From Treponema sp. (GTDB taxonomy: Bacteria > Spirochaetota > Spirochaetia > Treponematales > Breznakiellaceae), in assembly GCA_009777335.1 (NCBI GenBank), contig WRMC01000001.1:1-64000 (forward strand): a DNA stretch of 64,000 bases, written 5' to 3'. The position numbers and the translations under genes were made by a program. The notes beneath the pieces were generated by a model that ran no database searches, was not told the DNA's origin, and saw only the letters and a program-made list of their open reading frames with translations. This document shows, one piece after another, positions 19,301-28,106 of this stretch. Each line of letters opens with the position of its first letter. The first letter of the stretch is position 1.

Positions 19301-20448
19301 ACAAAATCTTCTACGATTAAAAAGTAGCCCGCAAAACCCATCCTAATAATAAGGTCCAGCTCGTGGTCGGCCCGGTTTAAAATTTCTTCCCAGGGCTTTC
19401 CATTTTCCTGCTTCTCTTTGGCATAACGCTTTGCAAGGCCCTCGTAGGTCAAATGCCTTAGGTACTCGTCTGAGCTTGTAAAGCCCTCGGGGATATCAAA
19501 TTCTGGAAGATACTTGTGCAGATCCTCCCCGTCCACTCGGCTAATTTCCATTACACAGCGATCGGCTATGCGCTGGGAATTTAACAGGGCTTCGGGGACC
19601 TGGGGGAACAGGGCCGCCATCTCTTCTTCGCTTTTCAGGTAGAACTGGTCCCCGTGATACTTAATCCGTTTTTCGTCGGTCCTCACCTTTCCGGTGCCTA
19701 TGCAGAGGAGTATATCGTGGGCCACATAATCTTCCCGGTCCAGGTAATGCACATCATTGGTGGCCACCAGGGGAATCCCCGTAGACTTGGAAATTTGAAT
19801 CAGGGCCTGATTAATGCCATCCTGGGAAAGGGGGCCCCGCAATTCTTCTGCGGGGATTCCATGATCCTGGAGCTCCAGGAAAAAATTAGCATTTCCCTTC
19901 TCATCCTTTCCAAAAAGATCCCGGTAGTGGCAGGCCCGTTGTGCCGCTTCATCCAGCTTTCCCCCCTGGATTAAGGCGGGAATCTCCCCGGAAGCACAGG
20001 CAGAGAGGGCAATGATGCCCCCGTGGTACTGTGCAAGCAGCTCCTCGTCGATCCGGGGTTTGTAGTAAAAGCCCTCGGTATAGCCAAAGGAACAGAGCTT
20101 GACCAGATTCTGGTAGCCCTCCAGGTTTGATGCCAATAAAACCAGGTGATAATAGCGGTTCTCGTTTTCCGAACCCTTTTTCTCAAACCGGGAACCGGGC
20201 GATACATAGACTTCGCAGCCTATGATGGGTTTTATAGGCTTTGCCCGTTTTACATGCCAGCCCTTATCGTCTATGGTCTCTTCGCAGGCCTTTAAGAAAT
20301 CCATGGCCCCAAACATACAGCCATGATCGGTCAAGGCCAGATGGCTCATCCCCAGTTTTTCGGCCTTGTCCGCCAGGGCCATGACCGACACAGCCCCGTC
20401 TTGAAGAGAATAATCCGAATGTACGTGAAGATGGACAAAGCCCGCCAT
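16396..20448 (-). CDS. dnaE: DNA polymerase III alpha subunit
   Basis: A 1350-aa replicative polymerase. The N-terminal PHP domain starts 'VHLHVHSDYSLQDGAVSV'. The palm carries 'PDFDVDF' at about residues 432-438, holding two catalytic Asp. It continues through the fingers, the HhH region, the OB fold ('ILIGLIKSIKVITTSRGDKMAF'), and a second OB-like repeat near residues 1140-1200 followed by an Ala/Glu-rich linker. This is the DnaE1 type, slightly longer than E. coli DnaE (1160). The extra length is the repeated OB-like block and C-terminal tail. It is downstream of a glycosyltransferase gene with a hairpin between them. Confidence 0.97.
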   Translation of the reverse strand: MAGFVHLHVHSDYSLQDGAVSVMALADKAEKLGMSHLALTDHGCMFGAMDFLKACEETIDDKGWHVKRAKPIKPIIGCEVYVSPGSRFEKKGSENENRYYHLVLLASNLEGYQNLVKLCSFGYTEGFYYKPRIDEELLAQYHGGIIALSACASGEIPALIQGGKLDEAAQRACHYRDLFGKDEKGNANFFLELQDHGIPAEELRGPLSQDGINQALIQISKSTGIPLVATNDVHYLDREDYVAHDILLCIGTGKVRTDEKRIKYHGDQFYLKSEEEMAALFPQVPEALLNSQRIADRCVMEISRVDGEDLHKYLPEFDIPEGFTSSDEYLRHLTYEGLAKRYAKEKQENGKPWEEILNRADHELDLIIRMGFAGYFLIVEDFVRWAQDHDIPVGFGRGSGVGSIVAYSLHITGVDPLKYKLLFERFLNLERISMPDFDVDFTNQGRDDVIRYVTEKYGRDRVGQIITFGTLGAKVVIKDVARVLNISIPESEMITKLIPGTPGILLQKAIDAEPRLQELEQDPKYTELFSLAKKLEGLNRHSSVHASGVVIGRSKLHDFVPLYRDPKTSLIATQYDMNFLEACGLVKMDFLGLKTLDVIKATETLIRERGGSYADFSLDDISEEDQGAFAMLSEGRSFGVFQFESDGMQSVLRRARPNCMEDLIALVALYRPGPMDNIGQFIDSKSGRQPISYPDPSLEDTLKDTYGVIVYQEQVMQVARIIAGYSLGQADILRRAMGKKIKEILDKEKVPFLEGAAKQGYSQAKAEEIFDILVPFAGYGFNKSHAAGYAMVAYRTAYLKANFPLEFMAANLTNEIHSADKDKLSVCIAEARKMGLSIDPPDINRSQKIFTVVDGRIVYGFLGIKGIGDLPIDEIIARRGAEEGGDYRDFMDFLNRVEIKTVGKAVIERLVRTGAFDKLGISRETLLGNLERAVEYVQKIKDDKKFGQVSLFGEGGSSEQTDQGYIDFEFETFPEIGRTEKLNIEKELIGFYFSGHPMDEYKELWEKLVKADLSSIDTTGSHILIGLIKSIKVITTSRGDKMAFAALEDFKGEIELCFFKDPWEKCQSRIEADKVAILKGRIEYQSERDKYSFVAEEMVDPREAVDLLKQEEIQARKWDKYRNVWKFAKDLEHRFPDLGRADLLQEGSYTIIGALKSLRTHVDRKGKEMAFGTIQDNRGEIDAVFFSRAWEHCKDLCTIDEVLALKGTIEAQKDKSPPKMSFVVSSIQDLNKLIRGAAKKAAEEEAAPAEAEALKQNEGPGPGAEEASYREVHIRLAPQAAQDQTLLYTLRNSLDTYPGSCPVFIHIPVSVMGKDGSTVVRIANHINGGPGPSIEALAQCSGVADIWGVP

Positions 20449-20480
20449 ACCCTAAAATGTACCTGAAAACATACTTTCAT

Positions 20481-20507
20481 CCAAGGGCTGGATGATCCAA
20501 CCCTTGG
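20481..20507 (-). terminator. Hairpin between glycosyltransferase and dnaE genes
   Basis: CCAAGGGCTGG...CCAACCCTTGG forms a strong stem (one G.T pair) directly after the glycosyltransferase stop and before dnaE. It has no long T-run on the minus strand, so it may be an attenuator or processing hairpin rather than a complete intrinsic terminator. Confidence 0.5.
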
Positions 20508-20513
20508 CTGGAT

Positions 20514-21668
20514 TTACACTTCCTTGCCCTTCCATCGGGGTTTATACCCCAAAAGGCCCATAAAGGTCATGAGGCTAAAATAGGGGGGAGTAAAGAGGAG
20601 GCTCAGCACATAAGCGGGTCCAAAACGCCTTCGGGGAAGGGAGGAGCCAAAATAGACGAGGCAGAAGACCGTACTGAGGGTCATCCCCGTCTGGAGTCCC
20701 AGGGGCAGGGGCCAAAGGGAGGGGATAAAGGGCAGAAGAAGGAGCCCCAGGACCCCCAAAAAACTGCTTAACATAAGGAAGGTATAGTTAAACCGGGTCA
20801 TCCTGTCGGGGCTGAATATGCCCCCATTATTCCAGCGGAGGGTCTGGTTCATAAAATCCTTCCACCGCTGCTCCCCCTGGGTCAGGACCTGTACATCCTC
20901 CCCCAGGGCGGCCCGAACCTTATAATCGGTCTTGGACCTAATAAGGGAGATAAGGGCCGCATCTTCGGTGGGGGAAGGGGGAACCTGGTCGTAGCCCCCC
21001 AGGGTATCCAGACAGGCCCTCCGGATGATCAGGTTATTACCAAAACCCCCTCCTGCGGCCCCCAGCCCCACAGCCCCGGCCAGGTACAGGTAACGCAGCC
21101 CATGCTCGTAGCACTGGTAGAGGTAAAAGAAGCCCTTCTCTTTGGAGGTCTTTAACACCGGCCCCATGGCGGCCCCCGAGGCTGGATCGGACATGCGCCG
21201 TACCATGCCCCGGACCCAGGAGGGGGGGACCTCACAATCTGCATCGGTGAGAAGGAAAAAATCCCCCGAAGAGGCGGCGATGCCCTGAGAAAGGGCGTAC
21301 TGCTTGTAATTGGGCCCAGGGTTTTCAGTCAGGGTGATGATCCTAGCCCTGCCATGGTCCACCCGGCGGATAAAAGCGGCTATCATCTCCGTACTTTCGT
21401 CCTGGGAGCGGTCATCGACAAAGATGATCTCCAGGGGCAGGTAATCCTGGGCCTCCAGGCTCTTTAAGAGGGGACCTATGCGCCGCCCCTCGTTATGGAC
21501 CGGAATGATAAGGGAGACCGATGGATTGGCCTTTTCTGGTCCGGCGATGGTCCTTTTTTCCCGCCGCCGCTCCATTAAGAGTCCCAGGTATAAAAAAAGA
21601 TGGAGGGCCACATAGATAAGGAAATAGGAAAACCGAAAGATATCAAAGACAAGCTTATTAAGATCCAT
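20514..21668 (-). CDS. Membrane-anchored family 2 glycosyltransferase, 384 aa
   Basis: One N-terminal span, then a GT2 GT-A fold: 'SLIIPVHNEG', 'IIFVDDRSQDES' (metal/nucleotide Asp), 'LLTDADCEVP' (the DxD-type motif), 'PTEDAALISLIR' (the acidic base region) and 'QTLRWNNGG' (QxxRW). At least three C-terminal spans follow from about residue 290. This layout fits processive or lipid-linked glycan synthesis at the inner membrane. The acceptor is unknown. tRNA-Ala lies just upstream. Confidence 0.9.
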   Translation of the reverse strand: MDLNKLVFDIFRFSYFLIYVALHLFLYLGLLMERRREKRTIAGPEKANPSVSLIIPVHNEGRRIGPLLKSLEAQDYLPLEIIFVDDRSQDESTEMIAAFIRRVDHGRARIITLTENPGPNYKQYALSQGIAASSGDFFLLTDADCEVPPSWVRGMVRRMSDPASGAAMGPVLKTSKEKGFFYLYQCYEHGLRYLYLAGAVGLGAAGGGFGNNLIIRRACLDTLGGYDQVPPSPTEDAALISLIRSKTDYKVRAALGEDVQVLTQGEQRWKDFMNQTLRWNNGGIFSPDRMTRFNYTFLMLSSFLGVLGLLLLPFIPSLWPLPLGLQTGMTLSTVFCLVYFGSSLPRRRFGPAYVLSLLFTPPYFSLMTFMGLLGYKPRWKGKEV

Positions 21669-21682
21669 TACTTGCCCCTATA

Positions 21683-21755
21683 TGGAGAATAGGGAACTCG
21701 AATCCCTGACCTATGCATTGCGAACGCATCGCTCTACCAACTGAGCTAATTCCCC
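21683..21755 (-). tRNA. tRNA-Ala (anticodon CGC)
   Basis: The minus strand gives GGGGAAT...ATTCTCC-A with a full cloverleaf, D-arm GCTC/GAGC, anticodon loop TTCGCAA and T-loop TTCGAGT. The G3:U70 wobble that specifies alanine is present. No CCA is encoded. The 73-nt gene lies 14 bp upstream of the glycosyltransferase start. Confidence 0.96.
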
Positions 21756-21855
21756 TTGGTTCTTTCTATGTATACCATATCGCCGGTTTGGTCAAGAATA
21801 TGGGCCCGCCCTTCCCCACCTTATCATGAAAGTACATTCTGGGTACTATGGTGCC

Positions 21856-23688
21856 ATGAATGTATCTAAAGCTTTTATACCCACCCTGCGGGAAGATCCC
21901 GGCGACGCAGTTATTGCCAGCCACCAGCTCATGTTTCGGGCGGGACTTCTTCGAAAATTGGCCAATGGGCTTTTCGCCTACCTCCCCCTGGGGCTCCGCT
22001 CCTTCCGCAAAGTAGAGAGGATCATCCGCGAAGAGATGGACCAGGCGGGTTTTTTAGAGTTAAAACCGACGGTGGTGGTGCCGGGGGAACTCTGGAAAGA
22101 ATCGGGCCGCTGGGAAAGCATGGGCGAAGGGCTCCTGCGCTTTAAAAACCGGGTCGATGCAGACTTTGTCATTTCTCCCACCGCCGAAGAGGCCTTTACC
22201 GCCCTGGTCCGGGACGAATTATCCAGTTACCGGCAGCTTCCCCTTTCACTGTACCAAATAAACACCAAGTACCGGGATGAGATCCGCCCCCGCTACGGGG
22301 TCATCAGGGGCAGAGAATTCGTCATGAAGGACGGATATTCCTATCATAGTGACGAAGAGAGCCTGGATAAGACCTATCAGGACATGGCCCGGGCCTATAG
22401 GCGGATCTTTAAACGCTGCGGCCTCTCGGTGGTGCCCGTCAGGGCCGATTCCGGAGCCATGGGGGGGAGCGGCTCCGAAGAGTTCATGGTAGAGAGTGTC
22501 ATAGGTGACAATACCCTCCTCCTCTGTAAAGCCTGCGATTACGCGGCCAACGTAGAAAAGGCAGAATGTAAAACCGACTACCGCCCCCTTAGCCCCGAAG
22601 AAGGCCGGGCCGCAGCGGCATCTGTAGCCCCGGCAGAGACAATAGAGACCCCCAATGTGCGGACCATAGAAGAATTATCGGCCTTCTTAAAAGCCCCTCC
22701 CGCTTCGTTCATAAAAACCCTCATTTATAGGGCCCAAAATGTGGAGCTGGACCTAAGCTCCGCCCCGGGCTGCAGCAGTCTGAAACGCCATGGAACAGAG
22801 GCCGCCCCTGGGGCCTACATCGAAGCATTTTTCGCCGTCTGTATCCGGGGAGACCTGGAGATAAACGAAACCAAGCTAGCGGCCCTCCTTAAGGCCTCCG
22901 AAGTCAGCCTCGCCTCTGACGGCGATACCGAACGCCTAAGCGGGGCCCCCCTGGGCTTTGCGGGTCCCCTGGGCCTTACAAACCTGCCCATAGTGGCGGA
23001 TCACAGCGTCTGTGCCATTACTGACGGCTATACCGGGGCCCTGGCAAAGGACCTTCATTACCAGCATGCGGCCTACGGAAGGGACTTCTCGGCCTGGATG
23101 CTGGGAGATCTCAGGACCGCCAGAGCCGGGGACCCCTGCTCCCTCTGCGGCGGGGAACTCTACGAGAAAAAGGGGAACGAACTGGGGCATATCTTTAAAC
23201 TGGGGGATAAATACTCCCTGTCCATGGGCCTTAGCTACCTGGATGAAAAGGGCGAAAGCCGGATCCCCCTCATGGGCTGCTACGGCATAGGCCTGGACCG
23301 GACCCTGGCCAGTGTAATCGAGGAGCACCACGACGAAGACGGCATCATCTGGCCCATTTCGGTGGCCCCCTACCAGGTAATCATCATCCCCATCAAGTTT
23401 GAGGGGATCATGAAGGATGCGGCCCTCACCTTGCAGAAGGAACTCGAAGAGGGGGGCATAGAGGTGCTTTTGGATGACCGGGATGAGCGGCCGGGGGTCA
23501 AATTCAAGGATGCAGACCTCATTGGCATCCCCTACCGGGTCGTCCTGGGGGACAAAAACCTCAATGCCCCAAACCCCCAGGCAGAGATAAAAAGCCGCCG
23601 GGAGAAGGAAAACCGGCTCGTGGACCTAAAAACTGCCGCCGGGGACCTCATAGAACGAATCCGGGGTGATTTAGCCGAATTTTCTTGA
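21856..23688 (+). CDS. proS: Prolyl-tRNA synthetase (bacterial type)
   Basis: Class II synthetase charging tRNA-Pro. It has motif 1 near 'REEMDQAGFLELKPTVV', motif 2 'YQINTKYRDEIRPRYGVIRGREFVMKDGYS' region, and motif 3 'GCYGIGLDRTLASVIEE'. The INS editing domain lies between about residues 230 and 370, and the C-terminal anticodon-binding domain contains 'DDRDERPGVKFKDADLIGIP'. The ATG at 21856 (MNVSKAF) aligns with the family start; an in-frame ATG at 21826 would add ten residues. Neither has a strong ribosome binding site. Confidence 0.96.
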   Translation: MNVSKAFIPTLREDPGDAVIASHQLMFRAGLLRKLANGLFAYLPLGLRSFRKVERIIREEMDQAGFLELKPTVVVPGELWKESGRWESMGEGLLRFKNRVDADFVISPTAEEAFTALVRDELSSYRQLPLSLYQINTKYRDEIRPRYGVIRGREFVMKDGYSYHSDEESLDKTYQDMARAYRRIFKRCGLSVVPVRADSGAMGGSGSEEFMVESVIGDNTLLLCKACDYAANVEKAECKTDYRPLSPEEGRAAAASVAPAETIETPNVRTIEELSAFLKAPPASFIKTLIYRAQNVELDLSSAPGCSSLKRHGTEAAPGAYIEAFFAVCIRGDLEINETKLAALLKASEVSLASDGDTERLSGAPLGFAGPLGLTNLPIVADHSVCAITDGYTGALAKDLHYQHAAYGRDFSAWMLGDLRTARAGDPCSLCGGELYEKKGNELGHIFKLGDKYSLSMGLSYLDEKGESRIPLMGCYGIGLDRTLASVIEEHHDEDGIIWPISVAPYQVIIIPIKFEGIMKDAALTLQKELEEGGIEVLLDDRDERPGVKFKDADLIGIPYRVVLGDKNLNAPNPQAEIKSRREKENRLVDLKTAAGDLIERIRGDLAEFS

Positions 23689-23697
23689 AAATAAAGC

Positions 23698-23726
23698 TTG
23701 TCAGCTGGGGTTTTATCATTTATCCT
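23698..23726 (+). promoter_or_regulatory. Candidate sigma-70 promoter for the AllA-like gene
   Basis: TTGTCA (23698-23703), a 17-bp spacer and TATCCT (23721-23726) lie between proS and the next gene. A GAGGAG ribosome site and the ATG at 23759 follow. Confidence 0.45.
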
Positions 23727-23758
23727 GATAGAACTATATGTATAGAGGAGAGTAATTA

Positions 23759-24259
23759 ATGCAGATCAAAGTACAAGAACTAAGCCCGGAAAAATTCCGG
23801 CAGTACGGCACCTACCAGAACCTTCTGGATGATGACAGTTTAGCAATTGCCTCGGTAAATAAGAGGGGCTTTTTCGCCGACGTCATGACCCTTAACTTTG
23901 GTCAGGACACCATGCCCTCAGTCTGTGTCTGTACCGTAAAAAAAGAAGAAGGCCCCATGATGATCGGTTTTGTGGAATGTCATGGAAAAACCTGTGAAGG
24001 GCTCTTACCCCTCGACACAGATGTTATCATCTTCGTAGGAAGACTGGTACGGCGCGAATTTTCCACCGAAACCCTGGAAGCCTTTAGGGTCCCCAAGGGC
24101 ACCTTCGTAAAACTGGAGCCCCTTATTGTCCATGGCCGCCAGTTTGTCACCAAAGCTGACGATGCCCACATTCTCTGTATGCTCCCTCAGCGGACCTTCT
24201 ACAACGACATGGTCGCCAAGATGCTCCCCGAAAACGAGAGAGTAGAGATCGTAGAGTAG
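23759..24259 (+). CDS. Ureidoglycolate lyase (AllA)-like cupin protein, 166 aa
   Basis: Length and central motif match the AllA family: 'ECHGKTCEGLLPLDTDVIIFVG' -type block (about residues 78-98), then 'VPKGTFVKLEPLIVHG', where a cupin turn and a conserved His sit. In known members the enzyme releases urea from ureidoglycolate in allantoin breakdown. No other purine catabolism gene is visible here, so the true substrate is uncertain and it may be a family outlier. GAGGAG lies 7 bp before the ATG. The gene converges with the AAA+ gene; GCCTGCCC/GGGCGGGC (24259-24285) between them could be a shared terminator. Confidence 0.65.
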   Translation: MQIKVQELSPEKFRQYGTYQNLLDDDSLAIASVNKRGFFADVMTLNFGQDTMPSVCVCTVKKEEGPMMIGFVECHGKTCEGLLPLDTDVIIFVGRLVRREFSTETLEAFRVPKGTFVKLEPLIVHGRQFVTKADDAHILCMLPQRTFYNDMVAKMLPENERVEIVE

Positions 24260-24286
24260 CCTGCCCTTAACTTTATTGGGCGGGCC

Positions 24287-26047
24287 CTAGCGCTCGCTCA
24301 ATAGGGTTTTTAGTTCCTGAATTTCCTTCACCATCTGGGTATTACCAAGCTGGAAACGTTTGGGGACCATCTTCTTGGAAGTACATTCCACTGCCGCCAC
24401 CAGGTTTTGCAATCGTATGGCATGGGGATACTGGGGGGGATTAAAATCTTCCATCACCTCCTCCATGTCGGCCTTGGAGATCATGGTTCGCCCCTCCATG
24501 ACGGCCCGCTGCATGGCCCGGATCAGCATGGATTCAATCTCTGCCCCCGAAACCTCTTCATCGTACTTCTTAAAAAGATCCTGGACAGAAAAGGTATGGA
24601 CTCCAAATTTTAGCTTTTTTACCAGGGTGGTAAAGAGGGCCACCTTTTCTGGCAGGGTCTCTGGGTAAAAGAGGGCAAAGTGCTCCTCTGCCCGGCCCTG
24701 GCGTTTTAGGTCTATGGGGAGCAGGTCAGGCCGGCAGGTTATGAGGAACCAGATGATCTTTCCCCGATAGGTGGTATCTCCCATAAAATTGGCAATTTGG
24801 GCGAAGACCCGGTTACTGGTCCCCGAGTCGCCTTCCTGGTCCCGGTCACCCAGGTAGGCATCGGCCTCATCTATCATCACCGCCACCGGGGCCATGCTCT
24901 TGAGGATGTTCAGCACCTTTTCGAGATTCGATTCCGACTCCCCCTGCCACTTGGATCGGAAGTTGCGGAACTTCACCATGGGAATCCCTATCTCTCCTGC
25001 AAAGGCACTCACCATAAAGCTCTTTCCCGTCCCTACGGGTCCGGCAATCAAATAGCCCATGGGAATTACCGAACTCTGATCCCGTTTTATTGCCTTGGCA
25101 TGGGAACGCAGCTGCCGCTTGACAAAGTCATGGCCCGAAACGGCGTCCAGGTTATACTGGGTATCCATAAACTCCAGGAGCCCCCCAGCCTCGTGCTCTA
25201 TCATCTCCCTCTTCTTCTCGCTTAGGTAATCCATGGTAAGGACCCTGTTCTCTTCGTAACGTTCGAGGATCAGCCGGTCCAGGTTCATCAAATTAAGACC
25301 GCTGGTAGCCGAGGCTACCCTTTCGGCGCTAAGCCCCTTATCGAGGCTTAAAAAGCCATCCCGTTCCTTGGACTGCAGAAAGCTTAGGCGTACCGATTCG
25401 TCAGGAAAGGGTACCGCCACTTTCACCGTAGAAGAAGAACCCACCAAGCGGGGGGAGAGATCTTCAAGGTTCTCTGCCAAAAGGATCACCGACACGTCCC
25501 CTTCGGTAAAATCGGGATTATTGGCCCAGCGGTTCAGGGTTACCAGGCAATAGCGATCCCCGTCGGTAGAGCGGAGCAGATCCCCTCCGGGGACTATATA
25601 CTCCGCATAGTCTATGATGAGGACCATCCGGGGCGAGGGAGTAGCCCTATCCTTGGGGATCCGCATAAGAAAATATTTTTCCAGAAAGTAAAAACTTTTT
25701 TCCGGGTCGGTGGAGTAAAAATCCGAGACCTCATCATTGGGAAAACGCTGACGCAGCAGGGTTTCGTACTCCCTGGCCATCTGGTCTGTGCAAAAGGACA
25801 CCCCGTCGGAGCGATCATAATATGCAATAATATGCTGGTTCCCAAAAATTATTTCCGCAATATACTTATGGATCTGGGCAAAGATAAACTCCCCTTCTTC
25901 GGTTTCTTTGGGAAGAAAATCCCGGATATTCCCATGGACTATATAAAGGTTGGCGGTCTTGGAGCCATACTTAATGGCAAATTCCCTGACCCACTCGGGC
26001 CAGTTTTTTATTAGCTCGGAGTTTTTTGCAATATATTTTGTCATCAT
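24287..26047 (-). CDS. AAA+ ATPase with degenerate first module and active second module, 586 aa
   Basis: The C-terminal half is a standard AAA module: Walker A 'GPVGTGKS' at about residues 333-340, Walker B 'VMIDEAD' at about 389-395, a sensor-1-like 'FLITCRPDLLPIDLKRQGR' and an arginine-finger region. The N-terminal half has the outline of a second AAA fold without a P-loop ('RMVLIIDYAEYIV' where Walker B would be; 'VSVILLAENLEDLSPRLVG' like a sensor segment). A substrate-remodelling ATPase is likely; the client is unknown. It is followed upstream on the same strand by two envelope lipoprotein genes. Confidence 0.85.
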   Translation of the reverse strand: MMTKYIAKNSELIKNWPEWVREFAIKYGSKTANLYIVHGNIRDFLPKETEEGEFIFAQIHKYIAEIIFGNQHIIAYYDRSDGVSFCTDQMAREYETLLRQRFPNDEVSDFYSTDPEKSFYFLEKYFLMRIPKDRATPSPRMVLIIDYAEYIVPGGDLLRSTDGDRYCLVTLNRWANNPDFTEGDVSVILLAENLEDLSPRLVGSSSTVKVAVPFPDESVRLSFLQSKERDGFLSLDKGLSAERVASATSGLNLMNLDRLILERYEENRVLTMDYLSEKKREMIEHEAGGLLEFMDTQYNLDAVSGHDFVKRQLRSHAKAIKRDQSSVIPMGYLIAGPVGTGKSFMVSAFAGEIGIPMVKFRNFRSKWQGESESNLEKVLNILKSMAPVAVMIDEADAYLGDRDQEGDSGTSNRVFAQIANFMGDTTYRGKIIWFLITCRPDLLPIDLKRQGRAEEHFALFYPETLPEKVALFTTLVKKLKFGVHTFSVQDLFKKYDEEVSGAEIESMLIRAMQRAVMEGRTMISKADMEEVMEDFNPPQYPHAIRLQNLVAAVECTSKKMVPKRFQLGNTQMVKEIQELKTLLSER

Positions 26048-26071
26048 CCCCTCCCCGATTCTTTCGTCATA

Positions 26072-27382
26072 TTAATGTAAATACACAAATTGTAAAAGAT
26101 TCAAACCCTGTTCCCGTATCCTTATCTCCTGCCGCTGGGATTCCACGATCCTGCCGCCGCTGTGAAAGTTCACCGTCACCGTATATTCCCCGGGAACCAG
26201 GTTCTGGGCCCCCACCAGGGCATAACGGGGAAAAAAGCGGGATATCCTTACATCCGCCTGTTCGCTGGCCTCGGTGGCAATCTTGGTAAAAAGACTCATC
26301 AAGAGGCCCGCCCCGGCCCCCACGTTATCACTGACCACCGCCGAAGAGACTGCCCCGGCGGTGTTTTTTACGATGCTCCGGGCCGCCGCCTTTAAAATGA
26401 TAAGACCATGTCGGGACTTAAAGGTATCTTCTGCCACGGCCCCCATGTCCTCCAAAAGTTCCAGGGCAAAGCGCTCCCCCGTATCCAGGACCACCTCAAC
26501 GAGCTGTACCGCCGCCGGGCGGCTCTCCATGACCGGAAAGGTGATCCTGACGAGGTTATGGGGAAAGGGAAGCAAAAGGGGGATGAGTATATTTTCTTCT
26601 TTCTTAATGGGGGCCAAGCCCGTAAAAGCTATGACATTGAGGCGCCCCATCCCCGAGGGTATGGACAGCTCCCCCGCCAAGGATGAGGGCAGGGGGTGAT
26701 AATAGACATCCGGAGCCAGATCGTAGGCCCGGCGAAGCTCCATAAGATCGATCCGGGCGCTGTCAAATCTGCCGGTCCCCCGGTAAAAAAGCACCCCCAG
26801 GTAACGGGCCAGGGCAGAGTTTGAAAACCGCGATGCCTCCATGGGAAACTGGGAGGGATCTATCTCCTGGTGGGCATTAAGCACCCTCCGTTTGGGGGCC
26901 TCGTATTTATCGGCCAGATAATTAGACTTGGCATTCATCCGGCGGATTTCTACCAGGGCCCCTTCCAGATCGTTTAAGTGATAAAAATTGAGGGCATTAA
27001 AAACATTGATGTAGAGATCCTCGTAGTCCTCCCCCGAGTAATCCTGCACATTGTCATTGACGATAAAGGTACCTATGTCGGCGGTAATACTCCGGGTAAA
27101 GGCCTCTTCAATAAGTTGTTCCGCCCTATGAAGATCCTGAAATGATTCGCCGTACTGCCCTGCATAATGGTGTAACATTCCCCGGTCCAGATGAAAGAGT
27201 ATTTGGTTCCGGGGGGGATAGGCATTCCGCAGCAGCCGGGGTTCTTCAAAATTGACCAGGGCCCGGATAAAGGAACCGCTGCGGACCTCCGCATCTACAG
27301 GGGCAAAGACATCGGGGCTTCCTGCACAGCCAAGAAGACCCGACGATAAAATGAGTACAAGAAGGAAGATCCGAAGTTGCAT
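26072..27382 (-). CDS. COG3014-type TPR lipoprotein, 436 aa
   Basis: Signal with lipobox 'SGLLGC'. The chain resembles COG3014 proteins: an N-terminal helical repeat ('FHLDRGMLHHYAGQYGESF', 'NALNFYHLNDLEGALVEIRRMNA') followed by a beta-rich domain and a Gly/Ala-rich helix near residues 340-375. These are often encoded next to an LpoB-like gene, as here (33 bp downstream of it). Probably a periplasmic envelope-biogenesis factor; exact role unknown. Confidence 0.75.
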   Translation of the reverse strand: MQLRIFLLVLILSSGLLGCAGSPDVFAPVDAEVRSGSFIRALVNFEEPRLLRNAYPPRNQILFHLDRGMLHHYAGQYGESFQDLHRAEQLIEEAFTRSITADIGTFIVNDNVQDYSGEDYEDLYINVFNALNFYHLNDLEGALVEIRRMNAKSNYLADKYEAPKRRVLNAHQEIDPSQFPMEASRFSNSALARYLGVLFYRGTGRFDSARIDLMELRRAYDLAPDVYYHPLPSSLAGELSIPSGMGRLNVIAFTGLAPIKKEENILIPLLLPFPHNLVRITFPVMESRPAAVQLVEVVLDTGERFALELLEDMGAVAEDTFKSRHGLIILKAAARSIVKNTAGAVSSAVVSDNVGAGAGLLMSLFTKIATEASEQADVRISRFFPRYALVGAQNLVPGEYTVTVNFHSGGRIVESQRQEIRIREQGLNLLQFVYLH

Positions 27383-27414
27383 CCTAGGGGTTCTCCAAAG
27401 CTTCCAGGTGTATG

Positions 27415-28035
27415 CTAGAGACCCCGGCTGGACTGGCGAACTTCCTTTTTAATTTCGCTGTTTTCTCCCATCCAAAGACGGGTCCGGGTTTCGATATTGG
27501 TCAGTTCGGCACTGACAAAATAGGAGCGGACCGTAGTATTCCCCGCCCTATCTTCCATGGAGTTTATCGTCCCCGTTAAAAGCAGGATGGCACCGGTCTC
27601 GTTGGCCAGGGCCGCCATGGTCTCTTCGCTGGTAAACTCATTATCAAAGCGCTCGGCCCTCAATTCTGCCAGGGTGTCCCCTCCGGCCACAAAGTCCAGC
27701 CTTCCGGAATTGACTATGGCAATCTCCATGGCCCTGGCTATGATGGAGGTATCGATATGCTCGTTAGATTCGTTCCTAAAGGAACCCACCACCGCCGCAG
27801 GAAGCCTGCCGCCGTTTCTGACCCGGTATTCTACGATAAAGTCGTTAATCCTTGGAGAGCTAAGGCAGTCGCTGATGAGACTGTTAGCCACCAGCCGGGC
27901 GTCGGTATCATTCCAGCGGCCGCTTAGGTCGATTACCGTATCCGAATCAACCCTTCTAATCCTGGGGTTGGATGAACAGGCACCGAATACAAACAGGACA
28001 AGTAATGCCCCAAACATGATGGTTCTTGTTTTCAT
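27415..28035 (-). CDS. LpoB-like penicillin-binding protein activator lipoprotein, 206 aa
   Basis: Lipobox 'FVFGAC', then a domain matching LpoB/COG3417: 'DTVIDLSGRWNDTDARLVAN', 'AAVVGSFRNESNEHIDTSII', 'AILLLTGTINSMED' and 'YFVSAELTNIETRTRLWMGE'. In E. coli LpoB activates PBP1b from the outer membrane. Here the partner is unknown, but the pairing with the COG3014 gene is a recurrent arrangement. Divergent from uvrB, with about 70 bp between starts. Confidence 0.85.
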   Translation of the reverse strand: MKTRTIMFGALLVLFVFGACSSNPRIRRVDSDTVIDLSGRWNDTDARLVANSLISDCLSSPRINDFIVEYRVRNGGRLPAAVVGSFRNESNEHIDTSIIARAMEIAIVNSGRLDFVAGGDTLAELRAERFDNEFTSEETMAALANETGAILLLTGTINSMEDRAGNTTVRSYFVSAELTNIETRTRLWMGENSEIKKEVRQSSRGL

Positions 28036-28106
28036 AGGTAATGGTAGCAGGACCAGAGCGAAAAATCAACATCCCCCGCCTGCATAAGGGACAAGGGAGA
28101 TTCCAT

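Noticed and set aside
23759-24259. FliW or other flagellar assembly factor
   Set aside because: The length is similar, but FliW motifs are missing; the 'TCEGLLPLDTDVIIFVG' block fits the AllA-like cupins.
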